Positions 41,084-50,238 of a DNA stretch of 64,000 nucleotides are shown piece after piece (position 1 is the first letter of the stretch; each line of letters opens with the position of its first letter). Below the pieces are notes generated by a model, which did no database searches, had not been told where the DNA came from, and saw nothing but the letters and a program-made list of their open reading frames with translations. Source of the DNA: Paraburkholderia caffeinitolerans (lineage in GTDB: Bacteria; Pseudomonadota; Gammaproteobacteria; Burkholderiales; Burkholderiaceae); assembly GCF_902859945.1 (NCBI RefSeq), contig NZ_CADIKL010000014.1, positions 105,614 through 169,613 of the forward strand, given 5' to 3'. The position numbers and the translations under genes are program-made.

Positions 41084-42541
41084 ATGAACACGGCCTCCAC
41101 CGGTTCTCGCACCGCGCAGCGCCAGGTCGCCGACCTGCCGTGTCCGCGCGGCCTGCCGCTCGTCGGCAATCTGCTGCAGCTCTCGCCCGCGCGGCTGCAT
41201 CTGATCCTCGAACGCTGGGCCGCCGAGCTCGGCACGCCCTACCGCTTCCAGGTGGGCAGCATCCCCATCACGATCTGGACCGACCCCGAGCTGATCCAGC
41301 AGATCATGCGCGAGCGCCCGCACCGCTACCGGCGCTATCAGCCGATCGAAGCCGTGCTCGAGGAGATGGGCTGCAACGGCCTGTTCTCGGCGGAAGGCGC
41401 GGCCTGGGAGCCGCAACGCCGCCTCGTGATGCAGGCGCTCTCGATTCCGACCATCAAGGCGTTCTATCCCACGCTTGCCGACATCACCGGGCGGCTGCGC
41501 GCACGCTGGCTGCGTGCAGCCGAGCGCGGCGAAACCGTGGAGATGACCGACGACCTCAAGCGCTACACCGTGGACGTAACGAGTGCGCTCGCATTCGGCG
41601 AAGACCCGCGCACGCTCGAGCGCGACCACGGCGTGATTCAGGAGCATCTGGAGCGAATCCTGCCGAGCGTGATGGGCCGCATCAACGCGCTCTTTCCGTA
41701 TTGGCGCTACTTCAAGCTGCCCGCCGACCGCAAGCTCGATCAATCGCTGGCCGAAGTGCACCGCTACGTCAACGCGATGATGGCGCGCGCCCGCGAACGC
41801 ATGCGCGACGAGCCTTCGGAAACGCCGCGCAACCTGCTCGAAGCGATGCTCGCGCAGCAGCAGGACTCAAAAGCGGAACCCGGCGCGACGCCCATCACCG
41901 ATGCGCAGATCCGCGCCAACGCGCTAACGATTCTGCTCGCGGGCGAAGACACCACCGCCGATTCGATCGCATGGACGCTGCCCTACCTCGCGGCGGACCC
42001 GCAACTGCAGACGCATCTGGGCGAACAGGCGCGCCGCGTGCTTGGCGAAGCGAGCGTATGCCCCGACTACGCGACGCTCAAGGAGCTCGACCTCTTCGAG
42101 GCGATCTGCATCGAGGCAACGCGTCTGCGCCCCGTGGCGGCCGTGCACTCGTTCGAACCGCTCGAAGACGTGGTGCTCGACGGCGTGGCGTTGCCCCGTG
42201 GCACGCGCATGTTCTTCGTGGCGCGACCCGCGATGGTCGACGCAAGGAATTTCGCCGATCCGCAGCGCTACGATCCGTGGCGCTGGATGCATAAGAGGGA
42301 GCACAGCGGCGAGCATGAGGCTCACGGCGGTCCGCACGACGTGCGCGCCTATCTACAGTTCGGCGCGGGGCCGCGCGTGTGTCCGGGGCGTCATCTCGCG
42401 ACCGTGGAGATGCGCCTCGCGCTCTCCATGCTGATGAACGAATTCTCGATCGAGATGGCCATCGACCCGGCGAAGATCAACGAGGTGTCGGCGTTTACGA
42501 TGGTGCCGGATACGATGCCGGTGAGGTTGAGGAAGCGTTAG
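41084..42541 (+). CDS. Cytochrome P450
   Basis: From the ATG at 41084 (after AAGGAAGCGCTC) the protein has 485 residues. The I-helix motif is LLAGEDTTADSIAW, the K-helix EATR supplies the ExxR pair, and the haem loop is FGAGPRVCPGRHLA with the ligand near Cys433. The N-terminus lacks a membrane anchor, so it is a soluble bacterial P450 needing a ferredoxin partner, which is absent here. It follows the tandem IclR genes and its stop overlaps the convergent rpiR-type gene by four bases. Substrate unknown. Confidence 0.93.
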   Translation: MNTASTGSRTAQRQVADLPCPRGLPLVGNLLQLSPARLHLILERWAAELGTPYRFQVGSIPITIWTDPELIQQIMRERPHRYRRYQPIEAVLEEMGCNGLFSAEGAAWEPQRRLVMQALSIPTIKAFYPTLADITGRLRARWLRAAERGETVEMTDDLKRYTVDVTSALAFGEDPRTLERDHGVIQEHLERILPSVMGRINALFPYWRYFKLPADRKLDQSLAEVHRYVNAMMARARERMRDEPSETPRNLLEAMLAQQQDSKAEPGATPITDAQIRANALTILLAGEDTTADSIAWTLPYLAADPQLQTHLGEQARRVLGEASVCPDYATLKELDLFEAICIEATRLRPVAAVHSFEPLEDVVLDGVALPRGTRMFFVARPAMVDARNFADPQRYDPWRWMHKREHSGEHEAHGGPHDVRAYLQFGAGPRVCPGRHLATVEMRLALSMLMNEFSIEMAIDPAKINEVSAFTMVPDTMPVRLRKR

Positions 42542-43386
42542 CGCCCCCGCGCATCGCGCATCTTCTCGAGCGTCTTCGGACCCAGTCCGAGCGCCACGCC
42601 CATCGCGAGCGCGTCCATCACCGCGAGATGCACGATGCGCGCCACGCCCGCTGCATGCGCCTCTTCCGGCGCTTCGGATTCCGGCACGCGCAACAGCAAC
42701 GGAATATCCACCACCCACGCAAGCCGCGCCCCCGCATTGGTGAGCGCGATGGTGGTCGCCCCGCGCTCCTTCGCGATCTGGATGCTCTCGTTCACTTCCA
42801 CGCTGCGGCCCGACTGCGAGATCGCGAACGCCACATCGCCGGGTTCGAGCAAGCCCGCATAGAGCCGCTGCAAATGCGCGTCGGTGAAGGCGCTCGCGGC
42901 GATGTCCAGACGCAGCAGGCGCAGCGCCGCGTCCTGCGCCACGAGCCCCGAGCCCGCACCCACGCCAAAGAAATAGACGCGACGCGCGCTCGCAAGCGCC
43001 GCCACCGCCGCCTCGAACACAGCCGGGTCCAGTGAAGCGCGCGCGTGCTGCACGCCCTGCACCACCTGCTCCGTCACGCGGTCGAATAGCGTGCTGGCCG
43101 GCGTGAGGTCGCCGCTCGCCACTTCGCGCGCGGCGGCAAACGGCATGCCGCCCGCAGCGCTCTGCGCGAGCCGCATCTTGAAGTCGCGCAGGCCGTGCGC
43201 GCCCACCGCGCGACAAAAACGCGTAACCGATGGCTCGGACACTTCGGCGCGCAGCGCGAGTTCGGTGATGCTCGCGCGCATCGCGAAGTCGATGTCGGCA
43301 AGCACCATCTCCGCGACCTTGCGTTCGGCGGGCCGCAGCGACTCCGCTACGTTGCGGATGTGATGGATCAGATTGGAGACCGGCAA
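42538..43386 (-). CDS. RpiR/MurR-family transcriptional regulator with SIS domain
   Basis: It has 282 residues if translation starts at the TTG at 43386; no ATG gives a better N-terminus, so the start is uncertain. The N-terminal RpiR helix-turn-helix (about 1-80; LADIDFAMRASITELALRAEVSEPSVTRFCRAVG) precedes a SIS sugar-phosphate domain (about 125-260; VYFFGVGAGSGLVAQDAALRL, AISQSGRSVEVNESIQIAKERGATTIALT). It is the likely regulator of the adjacent ABC sugar importer, sensing a phosphosugar or its pathway product. Confidence 0.9.
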   Translation of the reverse strand: MPVSNLIHHIRNVAESLRPAERKVAEMVLADIDFAMRASITELALRAEVSEPSVTRFCRAVGAHGLRDFKMRLAQSAAGGMPFAAAREVASGDLTPASTLFDRVTEQVVQGVQHARASLDPAVFEAAVAALASARRVYFFGVGAGSGLVAQDAALRLLRLDIAASAFTDAHLQRLYAGLLEPGDVAFAISQSGRSVEVNESIQIAKERGATTIALTNAGARLAWVVDIPLLLRVPESEAPEEAHAAGVARIVHLAVMDALAMGVALGLGPKTLEKMRDARGR

Positions 43387-43443
43387 GCTGTGTTCCGTGG
43401 ATAAGCCCTGGAAGGTGCGAGCGACCCGTGCTTCGTTGCTTCG

Positions 43444-44508
43444 TCAGTCGAGCCGCTTGCCGCTTTCGGTATCGAACAGATGCAGGTGTGCGGGCGGCAG
43501 CCCCAGCGTCAAGCGCTGCCCCGGTTCGATGCCGGGCCGCGCACGCGTCGTGACGCACCAGGTCGTGCCGCCTATTTTCCCGTACAAGTGCGTCTCCGCG
43601 CCAGTCGGCTCGATCACCTCGACGTTGAACGGCACGTCGCCGCCCTGGGTTTCGATGTGCTCGGGGCGAATGCCGAGCGTCACACGCGCGCCGGCTTGCG
43701 CACGGCCCTCGGGCAGCGCAATGCGCACGCCGTCCTCGAGCACGAGCGCCGTGCCGCGCGCGTCGCTCATCACGCTGCCCGAGGCGAAGTTCATCGAAGG
43801 CGAGCCCAGAAAGCTCGCCACGAACAAGTTGCCCGGCTTGTCATAGAGATCGAGCGGCTTGCCGATCTGCTCGATGCGCCCCGCGTTCATCACCACAATG
43901 CGGTCGGCCATGGTCATCGCTTCGATCTGGTCGTGCGTGACGTACACCACCGTGTTGCGCAGGCGCTGATGCAGCGCCTTGATTTCCGTGCGCATCTGCA
44001 CGCGCAGCTTGGCGTCGAGATTCGAGAGCGGTTCGTCGAACAGAAACAATGAAGGCTCGCGCACCACGGCGCGCCCCATCGCCACGCGTTGGCGCTGGCC
44101 GCCCGAGAGCGCGCGCGGCAGGCGGTCGAGATAGCCCGACAGGTTGAGCATTTTCGCGGCGGCCTCGATGCGCGGCTTGAACCCGTCCTCGCGCTCCTTG
44201 CGGATGCGCGGCCCGAACGCGATGTTGTCGTAGACCGAGAGATGCGGATAGAGCGCGTAGCTCTGGAACACCATCGAGATATTGCGCTGCTGCGGCGGCA
44301 GCGTATTCGCAAGCGTGCCGCCGATGGTGAGGTCGCCGCCGCTGATGTCTTCGAGACCCGCGATCATGCGCATCAAGGTGGTCTTGCCGCAGCCCGAGGG
44401 CCCGACCAGCACGACGAATTCGCCGTCCGCGATGTCGAGGTCCACGCCGTGCACGACCTGGGTGTCGCCGTAGCGTTTGTAGATGCCGTTCAGTTGCACT
44501 GCCGCCAT
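43444..44508 (-). CDS. Sugar ABC transporter ATP-binding protein (UgpC/MalK type)
   Basis: The 354-residue ATPase has Walker A GPSGCGKTT, the signature LSGGQRQRVAMGRAVVREP, Walker B FLFDEPLSNLD and the H-loop VTHDQIEAMTMAD. The C-terminal TOBE/MalK-type domain (about 240-354; GIRPEHIETQGGDV, TGAETHLYGKIGGTTW, PPAHLHLFDTESGKRL) is typical of CUT1 sugar importers. It powers the binding-protein/permease genes encoded on the opposite strand just beyond the SDR gene. Upstream AGAGGACAAC precedes the ATG. The shared RpiR regulator supports a sugar or polyol substrate. Confidence 0.94.
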   Translation of the reverse strand: MAAVQLNGIYKRYGDTQVVHGVDLDIADGEFVVLVGPSGCGKTTLMRMIAGLEDISGGDLTIGGTLANTLPPQQRNISMVFQSYALYPHLSVYDNIAFGPRIRKEREDGFKPRIEAAAKMLNLSGYLDRLPRALSGGQRQRVAMGRAVVREPSLFLFDEPLSNLDAKLRVQMRTEIKALHQRLRNTVVYVTHDQIEAMTMADRIVVMNAGRIEQIGKPLDLYDKPGNLFVASFLGSPSMNFASGSVMSDARGTALVLEDGVRIALPEGRAQAGARVTLGIRPEHIETQGGDVPFNVEVIEPTGAETHLYGKIGGTTWCVTTRARPGIEPGQRLTLGLPPAHLHLFDTESGKRLD

Positions 44509-44557
44509 GTTGTCCTCTTGGGCTGTCCTTTTGTGCTGTCGTCGCTTGCCGCGCGCT

Positions 44558-45331
44558 TCAGAACGGATCGAGCGTGAGCTCGTTGGCCATCAGCCGGTTG
44601 CCGGCCATGAGGCCCGCGTCCACCGGCAGCGCCACGCCCGTGATCACGCGCGCCTGCGGCGACGCGAGAAACTGCACGGCGTCGGCGATGTCCTCGGGCG
44701 TGGCCACGTCGCCGAGCGGATACCATTTCATTAGTTCTTCGAATATTTTCGGATGCTGCGTCACGCGCGCATGCCAGGCCGGCGTTTTCACCGTGCCGGG
44801 GCAGACGATGTTCGCGCGAATCCCGTGCGGCCCGAGTTCCATGGCCAGCGCCTTCGTGTAACTCACGAGTCCCGCCTTCGCGGCGCTGTACGCGGGATGG
44901 CCGAGCGCGGACAGCCCGTTCACCGAGCCGATCAGCACGAGCACGCCGCGCCCGCGTTCGATCATCGATCGGCGCACGGCTTCGACGGTGTAGTACGTGC
45001 CGTTCAGGTTCAGGTCGATGTCGCGCCGCCAGCTTGCGGCGTCGGTATGCGCGAGCGTCGTGCCGAGCGCGGCGCCCGCGTTGGCCACGGCCACCTCGAC
45101 CGGGCCGCGCGCAGCCACGGCGCGCGCCACGGCATCGGCAACGGCGGCCTGATCGCTCACGTCGGCGGCCAGCGCTTCGAGGCGCAGCGCGCCGAACTCG
45201 TCCGCCAGCGCCTGCACGCCGGCCTCGTCGCGATCGAGCGCGAGCACGGTATCGCCCGCCTCGTGAAATCGCTTGCATAGCGCACGGCCAATACCGCCGC
45301 ACGCGCCCGTCACCAGCACCACCCGGCTCAT
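44558..45331 (-). CDS. Short-chain dehydrogenase/reductase
   Basis: The start at 45331 follows GGAGAGTCGACG and gives 257 residues. Cofactor motif TGACGGIGRAL, the ANAGAALG segment, catalytic Ser in IGSVNGLSALG, Tyr/Lys in YSAAKAGL, and the CPGTVKTPAW region are present. It is placed as the first gene in a minus-strand unit with the ABC ATPase and divergent from the importer genes, so it probably oxidises the imported sugar or polyol. The exact substrate cannot be read. Confidence 0.9.
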   Translation of the reverse strand: MSRVVLVTGACGGIGRALCKRFHEAGDTVLALDRDEAGVQALADEFGALRLEALAADVSDQAAVADAVARAVAARGPVEVAVANAGAALGTTLAHTDAASWRRDIDLNLNGTYYTVEAVRRSMIERGRGVLVLIGSVNGLSALGHPAYSAAKAGLVSYTKALAMELGPHGIRANIVCPGTVKTPAWHARVTQHPKIFEELMKWYPLGDVATPEDIADAVQFLASPQARVITGVALPVDAGLMAGNRLMANELTLDPF

Positions 45332-45699
45332 CGTCGACTCTCCGCGAAGGATTCGAAAGGCCCCGCCATGCGCCCGGCCGGGCTGTAAATTTCCTACATA
45401 GTGGGTTGCGTGCGATCTTGCCTGCGGGCTTGCACAAACCGTTCGCTGCTGCGACGCCGCATTAATTCCCCCTGTTTTACAGCATGTTAGGCAATTTCCG
45501 GCTTGCGAAACAATCTCGCGTTTCCCAGGTGACAACGCTTTTTTCATCCTGTAGGATTTTTTCATACAACGCAAGACGGTCAGCACGACGACCGGAGCCA
45601 AGGCGGCGGCAATCACCCGAAAAACCAGGCAGCAACCACCCCGCATGGGATGGGACGCGGTGCCAAAGCACCCGCTTCCATCGACACAGGAGACAGAGA
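45332..45699. other. Divergent promoter region of the sugar importer locus
   Basis: It holds the divergent promoters. ATCCT-GT-AGGAT at 45546-45557, flanked on both sides by TTTTTTCAT, is a candidate RpiR site. No gene was seen. Confidence 0.45.
45546..45557. promoter_or_regulatory. Candidate RpiR operator in the sugar locus
   Basis: ATCCTGTAGGAT is an inverted repeat with a 2-nt centre between two TTTTTTCAT copies. Assignment to the nearby RpiR gene is speculative. Confidence 0.35.
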
Positions 45700-46932
45700 A
45701 TGGCGTTTAAGGCACGTGCATCCCTCACGCTCGGCAAGCTCGCCGTCGCGCTGACGTTCACAGGTATCGCTGTCGCGGCGCACGCCGACACGGTCCGCGT
45801 GACCGTCGCTCACTACAGCGACGCCACGGCCCCGTACTTCGAGAAAATGGCCAAGCAGTTCGAAGCCGCCAATCCCGGCACCACCATCAAGATCGAAGAC
45901 GTGAACTGGGACTCGCTGCAACAGAAGCTGCAGACCGATATCTCCGGCGGCGCGAACGCCGACCTCGCGATCATCGGCACGCGCTGGCTGCTCGACTTCG
46001 TGAAGGACGACATTGCCGAGCCGCTCGACCCCTACATGGACGCGAGCTTCAAGGGCCGCTTCATCGGCCCGTTCCTCGCGCCCGGCGAGATCAACGGCAA
46101 GATTTACGGCTTGCCGATCGCCGCCTCCGCGCGCGCGCTCTACTACAACAAGGACATGCTCGCCTCGGTGGGCTATCCGAACGGCCCGAAGAGCTGGAAC
46201 GAGGTGATCGACGCCTCGAAGAAACTCAAGGCCAAGGGCATTGCCGGGTTCGGCCTGCAAGGCAAGGAAATCGAAACCGACGTGTACTACTACTATGCGC
46301 TGTGGACCAACGGCGGCGAGGTGGTGGGCAAGGACGGCAAGGCCGCGTTCAATTCGCCGGCCGGCGTGAAGGCGGCCACGCTCTACAAGACCCTGATCGA
46401 CGAAGGGCTCACGGAGCCGGGCGTCACGGGCTACAGCCGCGAGGACGTGCAGAACCTCTTCAAGCAGGGCCGCGTGGCGATGATGATTTCCGCGCCGTTC
46501 CTCGCCAAGCAGCTCAAGAAGGAAGCGCCGAACATCAAGTACGGCATCGACCCGATCCCGGTGGGCACGACGCCCGCGACCTACGCGGTCACGGACTCGA
46601 TCATGATGTTCAAGAACTCGAAGGTGAAGAAGAGCGCGTGGAAATTCCTCGACTTCCTGTTCACCAAGCAGCCGCGCGTGGAGTTCACGAGCACCGAGGG
46701 CTTCCTGCCGACGACCAAGGCTGAAGCCACCGACCCGGCGTTCCAGGATCCGGACACGAAGGCCTTCGTCGCGCTGCTGCCGCATGCGCGCTTCGCGCCC
46801 ACCGTGACGGGCTGGGAAGACACCGCCAAGGCCGTGACCAACGCGATGCAGTCGATCTACCTCGGCAAGGCCAAGCCCGCCGACGCGCTGAACCAGGCCG
46901 CCGCCGAAGCCAACAAGTCGCTCGGGAAGTAA
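45700..46932 (+). CDS. Sugar ABC transporter substrate-binding protein
   Basis: From the ATG at 45700 (after CAGGAGACAGAGA) the protein has 410 residues. A signal peptide covers about residues 1-29 (LAVALTFTGIAVAAHA), then VRVTVAHYSDATAPYFEKMAKQFEAANPGT begins the mature binding protein of the type 1 solute-binding family (CUT1). Other features are YGLPIAASARALYYNKDML and YAVTDSIMMFKNSKVKKSAWKFLDFLF. It captures a sugar or polyol in the periplasm for the two permeases downstream. A long hairpin after its stop could help make it more abundant than the permeases. Confidence 0.93.
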   Translation: MAFKARASLTLGKLAVALTFTGIAVAAHADTVRVTVAHYSDATAPYFEKMAKQFEAANPGTTIKIEDVNWDSLQQKLQTDISGGANADLAIIGTRWLLDFVKDDIAEPLDPYMDASFKGRFIGPFLAPGEINGKIYGLPIAASARALYYNKDMLASVGYPNGPKSWNEVIDASKKLKAKGIAGFGLQGKEIETDVYYYYALWTNGGEVVGKDGKAAFNSPAGVKAATLYKTLIDEGLTEPGVTGYSREDVQNLFKQGRVAMMISAPFLAKQLKKEAPNIKYGIDPIPVGTTPATYAVTDSIMMFKNSKVKKSAWKFLDFLFTKQPRVEFTSTEGFLPTTKAEATDPAFQDPDTKAFVALLPHARFAPTVTGWEDTAKAVTNAMQSIYLGKAKPADALNQAAAEANKSLGK

Positions 46933-46980
46933 GCGGCGTCCACTGCTGGAAAAGCAGCAAGGCGCTTCATCGCCGCAAAA

Positions 46981-47027
46981 AACCGGCGCGTGGCGTAGCA
47001 TGGGATTCGCTACGCGGCGCGCCGGTT
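46981..47027. terminator. Long intercistronic hairpin between binding protein and permease genes
   Basis: AACCGGCGCG pairs with CGCGCCGGTT and, inside, GCGTAGC with GCTACGC; the two stems are separated by a 2-nt mismatch on each arm and close on a 9-nt loop. An A-run lies on its left and only CGTTC on the right, so full termination toward the permease gene is unlikely. Confidence 0.8.
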
Positions 47028-47167
47028 CGTTCATGCAACGACCGCAACACCGGACGCATTACGCCATGACCCACGGTCCCCTGAAGCAAACGCCGCCAGC
47101 CGGTCCGGCGAGCGGCCAGGCAAGCGCCCCGCCCAACCCGCTGCCACGCACCACGAACCGCCGTCGC

Positions 47168-48094
47168 ATGAGTTCAACGAGTCACATGAGCCGATCACAC
47201 CGCGCCATCGCCGTGCCCCGCGCCCCCTGGCTACTGATCGTGCCGAGCCTCGCGCTGGCGCTGTTCATCATCAGCTACCCGATCTTCAACATCGTGTACC
47301 AATCGCTGCACGAGGTATCGCGCTTCGGCCAGATTCGCGGCTTCAGCGGCCTGCAGAACTTCTACAACGTCTTCACCGACCCCGTATTCCTGAGCGCGCT
47401 GAAGAACACGCTGATCTGGACGTTCTGCGTCGTGGTGGGCACGGTGGCGATTTCCGTGCCGGTCGCACTGATCCTCAATCAGGACTTCTATGGACGCGGT
47501 ATCGCGCGCACCATCGTCATGCTGCCGTGGTCGGTCTCGCTCACCATGACCGCCGTGGTCTGGCGCTGGGCCTTCAACGACGACTACGGCATGGTCAACG
47601 TCACGCTGCAGCGCCTCGGCATGATCTCGGGGCCCATCCATTGGCTCGCCACGCCGCAATATGCGTTCCCGGTCGAGATTGCCGTGGGCATTCTGGTGTC
47701 GATCCCGTTCAGCACCACGATCCTGCTGGGCGGGCTCTCCTCGGTGCCCAGCGACATCTACGAAGCCGCGCGCATCGACGGCGCGAGCGCCTGGCAGCAA
47801 TTCCGCCAACTCACGCTGCCGCTGCTCAAGCCCTTCATCAACATGGCTATCCTGCTCAACGTGATCTACGTGTTCAACTCGTTCCCGATCATCTGGGTGA
47901 TGACGCAAGGCGGCCCCGACGACAGCACCCACATTCTCGTCACCTACCTCTACGAACTCGGCTTCCGGCTCGGCCGGCCCGGCGAAGCGGCCGCCGTCTC
48001 GCTCATCATGCTCGTGATCCTGTTCGCGTTCTCGGTGGCTTACCTGCGCGTGCAGGCCAGGCGCGGCGGCAGCGCCGAAGGAGACCTCGCATGA
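47168..48094 (+). CDS. Sugar ABC transporter permease 1
   Basis: The start at 47168 (MSSTSHMSRSHRA) is preferred over earlier in-frame codons (47066) because the extra residues are low-complexity; 47186 is also possible. The protein has 308 residues and six helices, with the EAA loop SVPSDIYEAARIDGASAWQQFRQLTLPLLKPF contacting the ATPase. It follows the binding-protein gene after a strong hairpin, and its stop overlaps the next permease by ATGA. Confidence 0.9.
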   Translation: MSSTSHMSRSHRAIAVPRAPWLLIVPSLALALFIISYPIFNIVYQSLHEVSRFGQIRGFSGLQNFYNVFTDPVFLSALKNTLIWTFCVVVGTVAISVPVALILNQDFYGRGIARTIVMLPWSVSLTMTAVVWRWAFNDDYGMVNVTLQRLGMISGPIHWLATPQYAFPVEIAVGILVSIPFSTTILLGGLSSVPSDIYEAARIDGASAWQQFRQLTLPLLKPFINMAILLNVIYVFNSFPIIWVMTQGGPDDSTHILVTYLYELGFRLGRPGEAAAVSLIMLVILFAFSVAYLRVQARRGGSAEGDLA

Positions 48095-48936
48095 ACCGCA
48101 AGCTCAAACGCTCGCTCTGGTGCTGGCTCGCGCTCTCGCCGCTCGTGGTGGCCGTGCTGTTCCCGTTCGCGGTGATGTTCTTCACCTCGCTCAAACCCGC
48201 CTCCGAGGTGTTCGTCTATCCGGCGCGCTGGCTGCCCGTGCACTGGCGCTGGGAAAACTATGTCGACATGTGGCAGGCCGCGAACTTCGGCGTCGCGCTG
48301 CGCAACAGCATCGTGATTTCGTGCCTTTCCACGGCGCTCGCGCTCGCGGTGAGCCTGCCCGCCGCCTACGCGCTCGCGCGCTTTCCGTTTCGCGGGCGCG
48401 GGCTCTACCGGCAGTTCCTGCTCGTCACGCAGATGCTCTCGCCCATCCTGCTGGTGGTGGGCCTGTTCCGGCTCGCCGCGATGATCCCTTACGGCGACGG
48501 CAATCTCGTCGATTCGAAGATCGGCGTGATTGTCTCGTATGCGGCGTTCAACATTGCGTTCGCGGTGTGGATGCTGTCTTCGTATTTTCAGACCGTGCCG
48601 CGCGATCTCGAAGAGTCGGCCTGGCTAGAAGGGTGCAGCCGCAGCGGCGCGGTACTGCGCGTGTTCCTGCCGCTCGCAGTGCCGGCCGTGGTGGTCACCG
48701 CAATCTTCACGTTCATTAGCGCGTGGAACGAATTCGCGGTGGTCTATACGCTGATCCGCTCGCCCGAGAACAAGACGCTCACCGTGCAGGTCACGGACAT
48801 GGTGGCCGGCAAGTACACCGTCGAATGGGAACTGGTGATGGCGGCCACGCTCGCGGCTACGCTGCCGGTTTCCGTGGTGTTCGCGTGGCTGCAGCGCTAT
48901 ATGGTGAAGGGGCTCGCGCTGGGGGCAGTGAAATAA
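48091..48936 (+). CDS. Sugar ABC transporter permease 2
   Basis: It has 281 residues from the ATG at 48091, translationally coupled to permease 1. Six transmembrane helices are predicted; the EAA loop is VPRDLEESAWLEGCSRSGAVLRVFLPLAVP. FTSLKPASEVFVYPARWLP near the N-terminus is typical of the second permease in CUT1 systems. It completes the importer with permease 1, the binding protein and the divergently encoded ATPase. Confidence 0.94.
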   Translation: MNRKLKRSLWCWLALSPLVVAVLFPFAVMFFTSLKPASEVFVYPARWLPVHWRWENYVDMWQAANFGVALRNSIVISCLSTALALAVSLPAAYALARFPFRGRGLYRQFLLVTQMLSPILLVVGLFRLAAMIPYGDGNLVDSKIGVIVSYAAFNIAFAVWMLSSYFQTVPRDLEESAWLEGCSRSGAVLRVFLPLAVPAVVVTAIFTFISAWNEFAVVYTLIRSPENKTLTVQVTDMVAGKYTVEWELVMAATLAATLPVSVVFAWLQRYMVKGLALGAVK

Positions 48937-48975
48937 AGCGGTGAACCAGGTGTTCGGCGAGCCATTTGAAGCGGC

Positions 48976-48999
48976 ACCGGCGGTCAAGCCGGCGCCGGT
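48976..48999. terminator. Hairpin between the sugar transporter and patatin genes
   Basis: ACCGGC and GCCGGT pair, with an alternative inner stem; an outer GCGGTGA (48938-48944) and TCACCGC (48999-49005) can add seven base pairs. No T-run. It lies between convergent genes. Confidence 0.55.
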
Positions 49000-49014
49000 C
49001 ACCGCAAGGGCACA

Positions 49015-50238
49015 TTAACGGCTCACGCGATGAATATCGTGCGTGACGAAGCCCGACTGGTTATCGGGCAAATCGAGCCAGGTGTCCTGACTGAGCGTGC
49101 GGCGGATGTCGCTCAACCCGGCCTCCCAATGGCTGCGCATGGTGGACCGGCCGAACTGGTAGTCCTTGTCGCCGCGCTCGAACTTCTGCTGCTGATAGAT
49201 CAGTTGCAGCACGTTGTAGCGCTTGTTGCACGCGAGACTCTCGACAAGCTTGCAGAGCCGGTCGCTTTCGCGCGTGGCCTCCGGCACCCGTTCCAGCAGC
49301 TCGCGCAGCAAATGCCGGTAGCGCTGCTCGCGTTGCAGCATGTCCGTGACGAAGCGCGTGCGGCTCGAATACTGGATGTCCTTCACGCGCGTGCCAACGT
49401 TTTCCAGCGTTTGCGGCACGGCGCCTCGCGCGGACCAAAGGTCAACCTGGAACACGAGCGTGTCCCGGCGCGGCGACGCCCCGAGCACTTCGTGCAGCGG
49501 CGTATTCGACACCACGCCGCCGTCCCAGTAGAACTGGCCTTCGATTTCCACGGGCGCGAAACCCGGCGGCAACGCGCCTGAAGCGATGAAATGCTCGGCG
49601 CGCAGCGTCGTGCGCGTGTTGTCGAAATAGACGAAATTACCGTCGGCCACATTCACGGCGCCCACCGAGACCCGCATCTCGCCCGAATTGATTCGCCCGA
49701 AATCGCAGAACCGCTCGAGCGTGGCCTTGAGCGGCGTGGTGTCGTACCAGCTGACCCGATCCGGTGCGTTCGCGAGCCAGGGCAGCGGCGTGGGCACGCG
49801 CGGCGCAAAGAAACCACTCTGCCCTTGCGCGGCGGCACTCGCTGCCTGGAACGCAGTCAGCATCGAACGCGTTGCATCGGAAACCGAGAATAGCGCATGC
49901 TCGATCGGGACCGGCATGGCCGGCGTGAAGCCCGGCTGGCAGATCGTCTCCCAGAATTCGCGCAAGCGCGGCACCCGCATGGATGGCTCGTTGCCGGCAA
50001 TGATGGCGGTGTTGAGCGCGCCAATCGAAATGCCCGCGACCCAGTTGAGCGGAATGCGCGCCTCGCTCAACCCCTCCATCACACCGGCCTGATACGCGCC
50101 CAGCGCGCCGCCGCCCTGCAGCACCAGCGCGACGGTCTCGTAGTCGAGGCTGCGCGCGTGATGCTCGCGCGCGGCCCCGGCGGCGGCCTCGCCGCGCTTC
50201 GTGGGCGCGGGCCGCTCGACGTTGTCGGACTCGCTCAT
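49015..50238 (-). CDS. Patatin-like phospholipase with DUF3734 domain
   Basis: The ATG at 50238 overlaps the bdhA stop (ATGA), giving 407 residues. The patatin core has VALVLQGGGALGAYQAGVMEGL (oxyanion glycine loop), the nucleophile in GISIGALN and the dyad Asp in WDGGVVSNTPL. The C-terminal 130 residues match DUF3734. Such proteins are acyl hydrolases at membranes or lipid inclusions. Translational coupling to 3-hydroxybutyrate dehydrogenase suggests a link to storage polymer or acyl ester turnover, but that is inference. Confidence 0.92.
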   Translation of the reverse strand: MSESDNVERPAPTKRGEAAAGAAREHHARSLDYETVALVLQGGGALGAYQAGVMEGLSEARIPLNWVAGISIGALNTAIIAGNEPSMRVPRLREFWETICQPGFTPAMPVPIEHALFSVSDATRSMLTAFQAASAAAQGQSGFFAPRVPTPLPWLANAPDRVSWYDTTPLKATLERFCDFGRINSGEMRVSVGAVNVADGNFVYFDNTRTTLRAEHFIASGALPPGFAPVEIEGQFYWDGGVVSNTPLHEVLGASPRRDTLVFQVDLWSARGAVPQTLENVGTRVKDIQYSSRTRFVTDMLQREQRYRHLLRELLERVPEATRESDRLCKLVESLACNKRYNVLQLIYQQQKFERGDKDYQFGRSTMRSHWEAGLSDIRRTLSQDTWLDLPDNQSGFVTHDIHRVSR

